Shown here one piece after another: positions 1 through 11,425 of a DNA stretch of 64,000 nucleotides (position 1 is its first letter; each line of letters starts with the position of its first letter). This DNA is from Cryptomeria japonica (Eukaryota; Streptophyta; Pinopsida; Cupressales; Cupressaceae). The notes under the pieces are model-generated. The model was not told where the DNA came from and ran no database searches. It saw nothing but the letters and a program-made list of their open reading frames with translations. The stretch lies in NCBI RefSeq assembly GCF_030272615.1, contig NC_081415.1, positions 232,385,303 to 232,449,302 on the forward strand, in the 5' to 3' direction. The position numbers and the translations under genes are program-made.

Positions 1-360
1 AAAGTGATTCTCTAAGGCCTCCAACCAATCCATGACCTCCTCTGGGTTCATCTTTCTAGTAAACATAGGTAGGCTTTATTTGTCATCTCTGCTACCTACT
101 CTCTCAAGGGCTTCAAGGAAACTTCTTTGATCTGTAGGTATACTTTCTCTTGCCTGCAAAAGGGAATCATCCTCATTCCCTTCTTCTTCTTCTTCTTCTT
201 CTTCTTCTTCAGAGTTTCCTTGCTTATTATCCATCTTACCCTTCAACCTATCCAATTCTTTTCTCATCTCTTTGTTGGTTGTCGTCTTCTCTCTTACCAA
301 CTTGGCCAATTCAACGTTGGTCATCCTTCTTCCATCACTAGTGTCTTCTCCTTCTGACAT
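1..360 (-). pseudogene. Ty3/gypsy gag, N-terminal part, cut by window edge
   Basis: Minus-strand frame starting at an ATG at 358-360. The protein opens with a charged stretch (MSEGEDTSDGRRMTNVELAK), then a Lys/Glu segment that looks coiled-coil, then a run of ten or more glutamates encoded by a TTC repeat on the plus strand. An in-frame TAA lies near 76-78. Beyond it the same frame reads on as MFTRKMNPEEVMDWLEALEN, the usual beginning of the capsid region of gypsy gag, and leaves the window at base 1. A primer-site-like sequence and an LTR-like end lie just upstream (399-417), which fits the 5' end of a minus-strand element. The iMet-like primer site points to the chromovirus branch, but no RT or chromodomain is visible, so the lineage is uncertain. 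Confidence 0.6.
181..210 (+). repeat. (TTC)10 microsatellite inside gag
   Basis: Ten uninterrupted TTC units on the plus strand, read as a poly-glutamate run in the minus-strand gag frame. Triplet periodicity keeps the frame open whatever the copy number. Confidence 0.95.
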
Positions 361-398
361 CTTGCCAACCTCCTTCGTCCACCCTCAAGAACCTTTAA

Positions 399-411
399 GG
401 GTCTGGTACCA
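399..411 (-). other. Primer-binding site (tRNA-iMet-like), minus-strand gypsy element
   Basis: On the minus strand the sequence reads TGGTACCAGACCC, close to the plant iMet primer site TGGTATCAGAGCC. It lies five bases from a CA-ending LTR edge (TCTACA on the minus strand) and about 40 bases before the gag ATG, the expected order LTR, primer site, gag. Confidence 0.55.
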
Positions 412-416
412 CCTAA

Positions 417-1889
417 TGTAGAGTGGGCAACAAGAAGGTAAGAAGACCCAATTCACCCTTCTAAGCCTAGACAAGGCTTATCTCAACCCAAACAAGGTTT
501 TCTACACACACACCAATATACTCAATCAAACACAACACTTCCTAAGGAGGGTTAGGGATATTTGACAACCAAGGATACTCATCCTATTCCTTTCACCCAA
601 GTTCAAAGACTTCCTACTACACTTGGGTCAAGGAACCCCCAATTAGGCCTATTCCTTGTAGCCTTATCTGACCGGTGTTTCTTAAATAATCCAAATTTTC
701 CTCAAAACACGCTAGGAAAAAATTACATTTCAGATTACCCTTTTTGGGATTACATCCAATTCCAAAAGATATAGTTATGACCTTTCTTCAGCACCCCTAA
801 GCACCTACTGGGTTTACAGACCTAATAGGCCTAATTAGGCCTATTTTCCAAAGCAACTATTTAAGAATAGGGTTGCAAAACTTAACTCACTCCTTGGGTA
901 TGTTCCTTAGGTATTCAATGATCCAAAACCACCTTTACACTAGCTCCCAAACACTTCCTAGGTGACAGTTTTCTCATTCCTCTTGCTGGCTAGGCTAAGC
1001 ACATGATTTTGTTTAACCTAGGGTTTGGTGGAAACCACACCAAAACTCACTCCCACATTCCACCCTTTTGAAACCACAATATAAACCCCCTCAACCTAAA
1101 TTTACCAAAGGGCCATTGAATTCCTCAGTAGGGTCTGCAAGTTAGGGTCATGTTTTTGATGAAACCCTATGAATCGGGTCTTTGAGTGACAGTTTTTGGT
1201 AAACTGCCCACCACTTGCTCTAGTCTCCACCAATTTGAGTCAACCTTGCATTCACACCACAATCCAACCAATTCAAATTTTCATTCCAACCAATCCTCTG
1301 TCAGATCGTACAGTACAAAAAACCAGTGAAAAATGGGCAAAATATGAGTTTTTGGTGTATTCAAACCACCAACTTCATACATTCATCATCCAGCCCACTC
1401 ATAGCTGATCTCAAAGACATAGATAGACCTTCCCCCAATGACTACAACTGATTTCCAACTAGTTATGACCGTTGGAACTTCTTTGTCAATCGGTGGGTAA
1501 ATGTTGCTTAGCAATTTTGAAAAGTTGCTTAGCAACTTTTGCAACTTTTTACAACTTTTGACAACTTTTCAAATTTGACATTCCAAAGTCCCTAATGGAC
1601 TTGTAGACCAACTCTATGCCTAAAACAACTTAGGAGAACCTAACAACATACCTCCTACCCTACATGAACCCATGGTTAGAGTTGGTCACTAGGTTTATAA
1701 ATGACCTAGAGCTAATTGACCTTACAAAAGGTTCTTTATTACATTCATAAGATCCAAAGATCCAATCTGATCCAAAACACCATCGTAGGGTGTAAGACCA
1801 CCTACGAACACACAAAAAACAAAAAAAATCCAAAACCAAGAGGTTCCCTGCACCAAATAGGCATTTAAATATCTCACAATCTTGGATAC
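417..1889 (-). mobile_element. LTR of minus-strand Ty3/gypsy element, interrupted by copy 1
   Basis: The inner edge is TGTAGAGTGG on the plus strand at 417, next to the primer site. The outer edge is not seen, because the pol-less element at 1890 is inserted before any clear CA end; part of this LTR may lie beyond 8567. A TATA-like TTTATAAA occurs on the minus strand near 1690-1700. No real gene is visible: short plus-strand frames at 562-774 and 1196-1408 have no recognisable domain. The LTR identity is inferred from position rather than from a second copy. Confidence 0.4.
1504..1570. repeat. Degenerate CAACTTTT tandem repeat
   Basis: TTGCTTAGCAA occurs twice, followed by about five near-tandem CAACTTTT units separated by one to four bases. 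It lies inside the gypsy LTR, in what would be the region downstream of its TATA box. Confidence 0.7.
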
Positions 1890-2625
1890 TGTTAGGATAC
1901 CCAAAGATACTGAGAGGGGGGGTGAATTAGTATCTAACTGGTTAATTGATTTTCTTAACTTATTAAATGAAAATAATTCCAAGACTATGTAGCGGTAAAC
2001 CAAAATTAATACAGTAAATAAGAACAACAACCACAACATGAAAGATACACCATAACACAGTATTTTTAATGAGGAAACCCAATGTTGGAAAAACCTCGGT
2101 GGGATTTGTGACCCACAATATTCGCTAACTAGCCAATAAGAGAATATTATTGTTACAATAGGGGCTTGCTGCCTAAAGCTCACCGCTTAGATACAAAAGA
2201 GAAGTCTCACTGACTTACAAAAGTGGATTATGAAAATCCAATATCATGTACTGCTACAAAAGGGCATTTGCTATGCCAGATCCAGTACCGGTTTAAGGTC
2301 TGCAACTTCCAAAACATTATTCCAAATTTTGCCTTAATATTCGCACATAATATCCATCATATATCCTACATACAAATGTTCTCTAAGATCTCATACTTAT
2401 TTATGAGCCTTATTAGAATATGCCTTGTCAGCTTTCAAAAATATATTACAATTAATTACATTTTGCAATAAATAAAATCCTATCGGCCAGGTGTCGGTAA
2501 TCAATCTTTTCGGTGCCGGTGAACGTATGCCGGTGCCTGTTGGTATCATATGATTGTAAGGTTGCCATCAATGAAAATAACTTCAATCACCTACAATTTC
2601 TCATTGGAGTGTGCATTTGCTAGCA
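1890..2625 (-). repeat. 3' LTR of pol-less element copy 1
   Basis: 736 bp, starting TGTTAGGATACCC and ending TTGCTAGCA in plus orientation. It matches 7773-8562 over its length, with small gaps; the GCCGGTG-rich stretch is shorter here. It contains the LTR motif GAGAGGGGGGGTGAATTA near its left edge and a GTGGG-CCCAC hairpin after GGAAAAACC. Confidence 0.85.
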
Positions 2626-2639
2626 ATCTCCCCCTTTGG
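2626..2639 (-). other. Polypurine tract, copy 1
   Basis: On the minus strand CCAAAGGGGGAGAT directly precedes the 3' LTR. This is the standard plus-strand priming site of copia elements and fixes the element's orientation. Confidence 0.85.
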
Positions 2640-3035
2640 CATTGATGACAACACTCATGAGAAAAATCCAAAAAGTGTTGTCCCAAAAAAAGATCTACCA
2701 AAAACTGTCAAAACTGTGTTCCTAAAATGTGTGCTCCCCCTAAGCTGATGATGTCTTCTGCTGATTGTTTTTCTCATTCTCCACTACTCCCCCTTTGACA
2801 TCAATGACAAAGGTTGTCATTCAATGTCAATTGAGTGTGGTTTCCTGCCTAGATCCCTGTAATTTGTTTATTACAATCTGATAAATTTCTGTTAAGGCAA
2901 CATTCAAACTATTGTAAAATCTCTTCGTCTTTCAGTGCTGCTTTAGTTCTCTAAATTGTACCGGTGAGTGAGTGCATTTTCTCTTCCGGTGTCTTAAGTC
3001 CTAGAACCATAGCCTTATAAATCTCTTTTCTCAAA

Positions 3036-6000
3036 GAGATGAGGATATCCTATTTAGGACTTAGTCTGCACTTAAGTTATTTTTCCTTAAACTTTATCCT
3101 TTCCTTGTCTTTCTCAAGCTTTTCTATTTTCTCTTCAAATCCTGCAATTTCCTATTCAATTACTGATATTGAGCCTGATGAGCCTATCAAATTGTCAGCA
3201 ATATCATTTATTTCCTTCTGGGCTATGTCGATCTCTTTATCTATGTCTTTTGTCAAAATGTTTGTTTTACATGTGTCTCTATACAATTTCTTGAAGTCCA
3301 AAATTGCTTTACCTAATACTGGTAATAAGGTTTTCATATGTTCCTTATTATTCTTTACTATCTCCTCAAAGAATTTTTCCTTCTCCTTATTCATTTTCTC
3401 TCTGAAGGTGTCTTCATTTATCTAATCCAATGTTATTAGGTTGTTGGTTATATACTTAGACAATGTGTCTAATTGGCTCAAAGAATTTTTATTTTCTATA
3501 TTACATTTTGGAGCAATCATCTTCAAAATTGGTAAAGTGTCATCTATAGCCTTATAAGCTTGTGCATTACACTTTGTTATTTTCTTTATTGAATCTTATA
3601 GTACCTCTATTACATTTGTAGGCCTAAATTTAGTCATAGATGTTCCAGATGACTGTCTAACTGTTTTAACAATTTGTAATCCATCGGTGGTTGTGATAGC
3701 TTTTCTTTCCTCTTTCTCTGGAGGATCTGTTTGTGTTTACATTTCCACTACCAAAGGCTTGGGCTTGTCAGATGAGGCTAGTGGTATTGTCTGTGAAGGA
3801 GCTTGTTGCTCTACCTATTTCTCAGTGTTCTCTCCTGACGATTTCTCTATTTGTGCCTCTGAAGATTTCACTGTAGTGTCCACTGTCGATTTTTCTTTGT
3901 TTACCTCGGTGCTGTCTACTGCTAGTGACTCAGTAGGTTTTTTAGTTTCAGTAGTTGCCGATGGCTCAGTAGATGCATCAGTATGCATATCTGTGGTCTC
4001 TGCCTTTCCAGTGTCCAAGGGTTCATTTGATCATTCAGTTTATTGTTGTTCCCCAATTCTAATGTTTTCAACTCCAATATTTCCTACTGGTGGCTCAGTT
4101 GCCACATCTCTCTTGTCAGTTGTTTCCTTATCTACCACAATATTGACTTCCTGTGTGTCAATGTTCATTGTGTATACCTCCTCAGAATCAGGATTTGTAT
4201 CCTCATGTGGTGTTTCCATACTCTCTGTTGCTGGTTGTGTGTTAGCAGATTATACCGGTGGAGTATCAGAAAGAGGTGGGGGCAAGTTATTAGTTATCTT
4301 TAGGCTTGGAGGTCCACCTATTTTACCTTTCCCCTTATCCTTTTCTTTTTGGTAGACTCTGATAGTCTTTGGTCTTTTTAGCTCTTCTTGTTTCTCTTTT
4401 TCAACAAAAAATATATCCCACTGATCTGCAGTCTCTTCTGTTATTTCATTCACTCTTCCTGCCATTAGTGCAACATGTCGGTGACCAGTTGAAAATACTG
4501 TTTGGTTGGATTCATTGACCAGCTCATCAATTTATTTTGTGGAGTTCACTGGGTGAACTACAAGTAGCTTCTCTATTTTTATCTTTTTGTCCAATTCCAC
4601 AATGGCTACCCTTCTAGCTTCTATTCTTTTGTACAAATCATTGGGTATCTCATCCACAATTTCCATCAGAAATTTCTTATAGATGTCTAAGTGTAAGATT
4701 ACACTATTTTCTAAGCTCTCTTTTTCATCCTTTGATAGTGTGTTATATAACTTGTTGATGTTTTTCAATTTTCCATCTTCAGTGATCTCATCCAAAAGTT
4801 TGTCAAAAGGTAAAATAACCTGTCTTTCTTTTCTTTTCTTTGGTGTCAATTTCCTAGCCGAAGACCTAACTACCTGTTGCTTTTGTCTTGTCCTTCTGGG
4901 TGTAGGTGAGAGTATCGATGAGGGTTTTCTTTTTCTTTCTACCCTTTTGAACTCAACCAGTATATCACTGTTTGAGGAAGTAGCAACTGGTGAGAGATGT
5001 GTCTCTGGTTGTAGTCCTTCCAATTCACTCTCCTTAATACCTGTTTTGTTCAATACATCTTCTTTTATTGCTTTTGCCTATCTTGTTCCCTTCCTCACTA
5101 TCAGTTCAGTTTTCTTAACTCTTTTCTAGGATTGAATGCCACTTTCAATTATTTTGGCATTTCCAAATACTTTTTCTGTCGGTTCTTTAGGGGCTTCTAA
5201 GAGGGCTTTTGCATAAGTTTCAACTATGTTGTCATCAGCCTCATATCCCATCTCTGTAACCCAAACAATCCTAGGGATTACTACCTCCATCCAGATTTCA
5301 TCTTTCTTGATCACAAATCATATCTCCTTTTGATACTTATCAACAATATCTTGAGATAGCCTTATTCTTGTCTTCATCTTTGCTTTCAAGGTTTGAAAAT
5401 GTTCATTTATATTTTTCTCTCTGTCATCTCCCATGTTGTTCAGTATATCAAGAAGTTGTTTTCCTACCAATACTGAGAACTTGCTTGGTAATGTACATCA
5501 TTAAACATACAAGTAGGTTGCCAAATCTGAAAGTTCCTTTCTTATCACCTTTGATTTTCTTTAAATTGTCTATCAGTTCATCTTTTAACCACTCACATAC
5601 ATTAATCATAGCATTATTATTTACCATGTCATATGCACTTTTAATACATAAGCTAGAGACAAAGTTTATTTTGTTTGCATGTGTAGTTATAACCAAGAAT
5701 CATACTGACAAATCTAATATTGATGTCCTTCACATCATTGACTCTTAGGGATCTTTTATCAAATGTTGCACCAGTTAGGGTCATCACAATGTCATTTGGA
5801 ACCTTTTTAGTTTTATCAGGCCTGCTACCGATGGAAGGTAAGCCTGTCACTGCCCTAACTACTTCTTTGGTAATATTATGGATGGAATCCAACCAAAATA
5901 ACTCTCCATGAACTCTACTCAAGACTATCTTTATCACATATTTATGAAAATCAGGGATACTAAGAATGTCCACAAAGCCTATGGTTTCCACTATCTTGTG

Positions 6001-6085
6001 TTCCGGTTTAACATTACCATGTTCATCACAAATTACAGTCCTATACATGTTCATTATTTCTTCAGCTCCTAGTTCCTCAATATGG

Positions 6086-6119
<34 letters not shown>

Positions 6120-6285
6120 TAGGATCCTCTACATAAACTACTCCCTTAGGTATTTTCAAAAATGCTCTCAGGGTATCATCTTTCTTTGCAATTTCGGGAA
6201 TAAGTTTGAACACGAGCCTAGGGCACTTAATAACTTCAATCACTGTAGGGTTTGCAATGAATTCAGGTGTAGATGAAGAAGCCAT
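3036..6285 (-). pseudogene. ORF2 of pol-less element, copy 1 (unknown function, broken)
   Basis: Starts at ATG 6283-6285 (MASSSTPEFIANPTVIEV). The N-terminal ~345 residues form the conserved globular part, containing ITKEVVRAVTGLPSIGSRPD and the segment LTGATFDKRSLRVNDVKDIN. This is followed by a basic segment with KKRKER, a Lys/Glu coiled coil, a Thr/Ser/Glu/Pro-rich acidic tail and a second coiled coil near 3150-3400. Copy 2 at 35760-39010 has the same order and close sequence. This copy has several in-frame stops and frameshifts, for example after 5653, between 5126 and 5053, and around 4465-4250. A TA microsatellite has expanded inside the conserved part. I do not recognise the family. 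It resembles neither copia pol nor a typical envelope, as no signal peptide or membrane span is seen. The plus-strand Ser/Val-rich frame at 3687-4355 is its shadow. Confidence 0.65.
6088..6117. repeat. (TA)n microsatellite inside ORF2 of copy 1
   Basis: About 15 TA dinucleotides, read as alternating Ile-Tyr in the ORF2 frame between DPR and HIEEL. In copy 2 the same place reads DPRMYIHCHIEEL, so copy 1 has gained about six codons without shifting frame. Confidence 0.9.
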
Positions 6286-6627
6286 AGTTATAAATATCTT
6301 AATCTGCCTTTAGGATGATTGCTTGGATGAATTGCTTCACTTTTTTCTAAGGATTCCTTCGCTTGGGATTTTTCGCGCTCTCTGGAGATTTGAATGCTTG
6401 GTGAATGAAAAAGAACCAAAATACTTGCTTTATAATGTTATTTCTTTCAACTACCATATTTAATGCCTGTCGGTTAAGTCAAAACTTAACTCATTTTCTG
6501 GTAAAGCAGTAATTCAACTTCTCACCATCAACTGAGGGTAAACTAGCATGTTTTTCAATTTGTTGCCATACCCCCAAAGGATTATTTCTTAGTTAGATGA
6601 AGAATCTCCTATGGGTGGAGTGATACT

Positions 6628-7701
6628 CTATTCTACCGGTGAAGGAATAGCTTCACTAACATTCATGTCAGACTTTCTAATCCATTATTTTGAAAATTCT
6701 TGCTTTACCTCTTCAACCTTTTCTTTACCTTTCAAGCTGGGTCCTTTATTATTTGTCGATGATGTCTTACTTCTACAAAATTTTGCAATATGTCCAATCT
6801 TGTTACAAGCATAACAATTCACATTGTTTTTCTGAATAGCTTTCCCATATCCTATACTGGTATGTGTTTTGCATTGATTAGATAATTGTTCAAATCTTCC
6901 ACAAATATAACATCTTACATTCATTCTGCAATTTTTTGAATTATGACTAACTTTATTGCATTTAGAGCATTGACCGGTGGGTGCATTATTATTCTGATAG
7001 TTTCTAGATCTACACTGATTTTCTCTATGACTGTACTTGTTACAGTTAAAGCACTTTCCATTGAATTTATAAGCATTAGGTTGTCTTATCGGTTTGATGT
7101 GATCATGTTTGTTTGCAGTGTTAGAGCTTTCACCAACTTCAAAGCCAAGGCCATTAGTGTCTCCATTAGGTTTCTGATTTTTCAGCATGTCATCAAGTTC
7201 TTTTGAACTTTTCTTGAATTTCTCTTTGTGTTGATTTGCAGTAGCCAATTCATTTTCCAAGAAATCTTTTTGTCTCATGAGTTCAGTTTTATCATGTTCC
7301 AAGTGTATCATGTCTGTTTTTAACATATCATTCTCATGAATGAGTCTTAGATTTTAATTTGTAGCATCATTGATTCTTCTAGCCAAATCATCTTCATTCT
7401 TCTTTTTATCTTCAATGTCTTTATAAAATCTCATGGTCATATCTTGCATCTCATTCTTCATTGTACTTTTTTCTTATCTCAGTTTGTTCACAAGATCATT
7501 AAGAATTTCTTTCTCATCATCATCACTCTGCATCTTCTCAGAAAGTTCTCTTCTTTTGATCCTAGCAATAGTGAGATTTTTTTGAAGTCCTTGAATGATT
7601 TCCTGTGTAGCCTTGAGATTATCTTCAAGTTTCATATTCCTCAACTTTTCTGCATCATAATCTACAAGAGATGTTTCTAGTTGCTTTCTCAGATTATCCA
7701 T
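6628..7701 (-). pseudogene. Gag-like coiled-coil/zinc-knuckle protein, copy 1
   Basis: ATG at 7699-7701 (MDNLRKQLETSLVDYDAEKL). About 200 residues of heptad-like Lys/Glu/Leu coiled coil are followed by four nucleic-acid-binding CCHC knuckles: CFNCNKYSHRENQC, CSKCNKVSHNSKNC, CYICGRFEQLSNQC (third ligand His replaced) and CYACNKIGHIAKFC. It ends with a Lys-rich tail. Stops interrupt it near 7474, around 7355 and at 6685. The usual copia capsid motif (W-x-x-W...L) was not found, so this is nucleocapsid plus coiled coil rather than a full gag. It follows the primer site by about 60 bases. An 18-codon upstream frame starting in the primer-site region ends in a TAG that abuts this ATG. Confidence 0.75.
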
Positions 7702-7756
7702 CTATATCGGTGTCAGAATCTTCCTCAAGCTGTTAGGCTTTTGAAAATAGAGGACC

Positions 7757-7770
7757 ATGCTTTGATACCA
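7757..7770 (-). other. Primer-binding site, copy 1
   Basis: Minus-strand TGGTATCAAAGCAT, two bases after the LTR end CTAACA. It matches the plant tRNA-iMet primer site with one change. Confidence 0.85.
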
Positions 7771-7772
7771 AT

Positions 7773-8562
7773 TGTTAGGATTCCCAAAGATACTGAGAGG
7801 GGAGGGGTGAATCAATATCTAACTGGTTAATTGATTTTCTTAACTTATTAAATGAAAAGCATTCCAAAACTGTGTACTGGTAAACCAAAATTAATATAGT
7901 AAATAAGAACAACAACCACAACATGAAAGACACACCACAACACAGTATTTTTAACGAGGAAACCCGACGTGGGAAAAACCTTGATGGGATTTGTGACCCA
8001 CAATATTCGCTTACTAGCCAATAAGAGAATATTACTGTTACAATAGGGGCCTGCACATGCAGGAAGGCCAACTGCCTAAAGCTAACTGCTTAGATACAAA
8101 AGAGAGGTCTCACTGACTTACAAAAGTGGATTATGAAAATCCAATATCATGTACTACTACAAAAAGGCATCTACTATGCCAGATCCAATACCGGTTTAAG
8201 CTCTACAACTTCCAAAACCTTATTCCAAATTCTGCCTTAATATTCACACATAATAACCATCATATACCCTACATACAAATGTTCTCTAAGATCTCATACT
8301 TATATATGAGCCTTATTACAATATACCTTGTCGACTTTCAAAAAGATATTACAATTAATTACATTTTGCAATAAATAAAATCCTGTTGGCCAAGGTGTCG
8401 GTAATCAATCTTTTCGGTGCCGGTGAACGTATGTCGGTGTAGAGTCTGCCAATGCCGGTGCTAGTGCCAGTGCCTCCCAATATCATATGATTGTAAGGTT
8501 GCCATCAATGACAATATCTTCAATCACCTACAATTTCTCATTGGAGTGTGCATTTGCCAATA
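7773..8562 (-). repeat. 5' LTR of pol-less element copy 1
   Basis: 790 bp, TGTTAGGATTCCC to TTGCCAATA in plus orientation. It carries the element's promoter (TATA box near 8298-8308 on the minus strand), the GTGGG-CCCAC hairpin near 7985-8003 and the G-tract motif near 7794-7812. It is longer than the 3' LTR because of extra GCCGGTG-like units at 8430-8480. Confidence 0.85.
8293..8438 (-). promoter_or_regulatory. Putative promoter of copy 1: TATA box and CCGAC cores
   Basis: The sequence 8293-8310 (CTCATACTTATATATGAG) reads on the minus strand as a TATATAAG box inside an imperfect palindrome. About 90 and 130 bases upstream in the sense of transcription, GTCGGT at 8397-8402 and 8433-8438 reads ACCGAC on the minus strand, the core of the plant DRE/CRT element bound by DREB/CBF factors. 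The TATA call follows from position in the LTR; regulation by stress is inference. Confidence 0.45.
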
Positions 8563-8567
8563 GATAC

Positions 8568-9399
8568 CTCCAAAGACACAAACATACTAGTACAACCATA
8601 GACACTTACACACCCTCTATGTCCAGTTGATACTAAGCAGAAAACATGGCTATCAACTCCCTCTGAGTCATGCATCTCAGGTCCATATTGTCAGTCAGGT
8701 CCAAAACTGGATCTCTAATCTTCACTATATATTGGTTGAGCTATGCATATGTGACCAATCTAGTGATTTATCAGCTCCATTATATCTACCACAACCTATG
8801 ACATGATCATGGATGTACACCATGCCATACAATATCATCATTATGTCATAAATCAAACTTTTTAGCTTACAAAGGATGCATGCATACATGATCAACAACT
8901 AGGACAACATATGTCATTCAGGTCTTCATCAACACCACCTAAGACATAAACTCCTCATTCCATGCTACCAGGGCTAATGCAATGATCCCGAATCTCATTG
9001 TCTTACATAACTTGTAAGTACCTATTAGCATTCATATTGGTAACATCCTGCACATATCAGTTCCTTGTACCGGTCTTTCATCACTATTGGAGCACCTTCC
9101 TATAACTCCTGACTTCTTGTGTCAATTTGCATCTGATCCCAATTGCAAATTTCCCATCCATTGACACATGCAATAGTGATCCATCTTTCATCTGGAGGTG
9201 TGTAGACAAAGTAGCCACTACACACACTTATCTTCTCATTTCCTTCCTTCATACCGACAAAATCTTGTTCTTCCATGTCTCCTCTTTTACTAAGGGGGTG
9301 AATGATAAGGTCTGTGTACTATTCCCCCTAAGGTCCCACATCTCCTTTAAGCCTTAAGAGATATTACTTGTGCATTGAATGCACAATGCTAGTGCATGG
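8568..9399. other. Unassigned stretch between copy 1 and the minus-strand copia gag
   Basis: No domain recognised on either strand. It may be the outer part of the gypsy LTR split by copy 1, or the region downstream of the copia gag at 9400-11353. A short minus-strand frame near 9160-9230 is too short to judge. Confidence 0.3.
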
Positions 9400-11353
9400 T
9401 TGCATCTTCTTGCTTCTTCCTCCATACCTACATGGTCTCATTCTTCTTCCCAATTTCAGTCTTAGGAACAGATGTTACCTTCTTTTGCTGATTTTCCCTT
9501 GTACTACAAACATTTTTGTAATAGCACACAACCTCCATGCCATAGGAGTAAATGGGGGATTTCCTATTAAACTGGTTTACACTTCTTCTTTTGGTTATGC
9601 CATTGTAGCCAGCTGCCAGTCTCCATGGATTCCTTGCATGTACAGGAACACTTCTCATCATGTTCCATTCAAATATTTTCTTCTCATTTCTTCTATAACT
9701 ACCTCTATACTGAGCATGATTGTTCCTCTAGTTACCATAGAACTATGAGATCTTCTTCTTGCATTCATAACTTCTATGGTTAGATCTATTGCAGTTATAA
9801 CAAACACTATTTGCATAACCGAGAGAGGAAATATGCATGTTTCTACTCCTTTATACATATTTCTCATATGCAAGATATCTATGAGATCCTCGATTGTTCC
9901 TTCTAGATCCCTTTCTACATTCTTCCGCCCTATGGTCATAACCATTACATGCAAAAAAATAACCAGAGAAGGAAGGTTTATAACTTAAACATTTATTGTA
10001 CCATGCATGGGGAGATCTTGCCAGTTTGGCATCTCCATTTCTACTTCTCTGGGGATGGACCCTAGGTTGTCCATTCTTTGCATTTCTTCCATCTAATCTC
10101 TTCTTTTCCCACACTTGCTTTGTCTTGTGGGCGGTAGCATTTCCTTGTCCTCTATCAGTAGGAGGTCTTCTTTGTCATCTTCTCATGTTCTTTCTTTCGG
10201 TGAAGCTTCCTTCTCCCATCTTCCCTTTTCCTTTGGGATTTGAATTGTTTCTCCTTCTTGTAGCACTGGTCTTCATCCTTGTTTGCATGTCTTCACCAAT
10301 TGTAGTTAGATCAACCTTCTCCTGGGGAGAATCTCTAATTGTGAAGGTTTGGTCCATGTTATCTCCATTTGAGACGACAAACATAATGTCATTGTGGGGG
10401 ACATTCTTGTTGGCGGAGCATTCATCAGAACCACTTCCTAATCTAGTGGTATCCTTGGCATGCTTTTTCTTTTCAAACATTTTGTCCAAGGCATTACTGC
10501 TACCATCAAACCGGATTCTTACCTTGAGCTCATCCTAACATTTAACAAGGTCATTTAGGAGAATCTCCATTTATCCTACCAGCTACTGATATTCTTTATC
10601 CTTGACATCTAGCTTAGATGCTAGATCATTACACCGACAAACCTTGGTGTCTTCTTGTTGAGTTTTTAATTCTGAGACACATTTCTCAGATTCCTCAAGG
10701 CATTTGATCAATCAGTTCTGCTCCACAATTGCAACATTAATGAATAACTTTTACTCATTCCTCACTCTACTATGTTCTTCGAGTACACTTACAAGTTCTC
10801 CTTCAAGACCAACTTCTGCTTCTTCTTCTTCTTCACCTTCACTATCACTGCCAAACACATCTTGTCAGTGGGATCTATTTGCCTTATCACTTTTAGATGT
10901 GTGCTCCTAACTTTCTGTCTCTTGGGCCATGAAGAGATGAGTTTCTTCATCATCATTACTGCAACTACTGATTCATCCGCCTTCTACACCCACACATGTA
11001 TCTGTTGCACTATTCTTCTTGCTTCCACAATCTAATCTAGTAGTGGTTGGCTCATTACCAGAGAGCTTCTTCAATCTATCCCACAAACTCTTTGTTGATC
11101 TACACTTGTCCACCTCGGAAGAAACATCACCGGTGAGTCCACTGAATATAGCCTTCATGGCTACTTCATTGCACCTATATCTTCTTTTTTCTTTGAGACC
11201 GGTGGGAGGACTGACATGACTAGGGAGACCATTAACAATTGACATCCAAACATCATACCCTAGAGAGGATAAGTAGACTTCCATTCTATAACTCCAAATG
11301 GAATAGTTTGAACCATCAAATACCAGAGTTGGAATTGACATTAAATAGACCAT
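9400..11353 (-). pseudogene. Ty1/copia gag (UBN2-type), broken
   Basis: Best start is ATG 11351-11353 (MVYLMSIPTLVFDGSNYSIW), just after the primer site. The motif LVFDGSNYSIWSYRMEVYL, followed by SLWDRLKKL further on, is the classic copia capsid start. Further down come an Asp/Glu/Lys-rich stretch (about 10980-10790), a coiled coil, a spacer (10489-10175) and zinc knuckles: a clear CYNCNRSNHRSYEC near 9768-9810 and a damaged one (ACNGYDHRAEEC) near 9912-9955. Stops and frameshifts separate these pieces. No protease or pol follows before the sequence becomes unrecognisable near 9100, so the element is truncated, rearranged or pol-less. Plus-strand frames here are shadows. Confidence 0.65.
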
Positions 11354-11409
11354 TGTGTCCTTAAGCCAGAATCTACCCAAGCTGGAGAAAGCTTATCAAC
11401 TGAGAACGT

Positions 11410-11424
11410 AGGCTCTGATACTAA
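11410..11424 (-). other. Primer-binding site of minus-strand copia element
   Basis: Minus-strand AGTATCAGAGCCTACG region, following LTR end CCAACA after two bases. iMet-type. Confidence 0.75.
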
Positions 11425-11425
11425 T

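Larger units (their letters stand above)
1890..8562 (-). mobile_element. Pol-less copia-type LTR retrotransposon, copy 1
   Basis: A complete element on the minus strand: LTR, tRNA-iMet primer site, zinc-knuckle gag-like frame, long second frame, polypurine tract, LTR. It is flanked by the 5-bp target duplication GATAC (1885-1889 and 8563-8567). LTR tips are TGTTAGG at the left and CCAATA at the right, where the inner copy ends in AGCA, so the outer tip has probably mutated from CA. No protease, integrase, RT or RNase H motif was found in any frame of the internal region, so it must borrow enzymes. A second copy with the same organisation lies at 34564-41273. Confidence 0.85.

Noticed and set aside
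3687-4355. 222-codon plus-strand Ser/Val-rich frame
   Set aside because: Exact antisense of the Thr/Ser/Glu-rich tail of ORF2 copy 1; its composition follows from that tail and it is not supported by any domain.
10704-11219. Plus-strand Ser/Leu-rich frames
   Set aside because: Antisense of the acidic part and capsid of the minus-strand copia gag.
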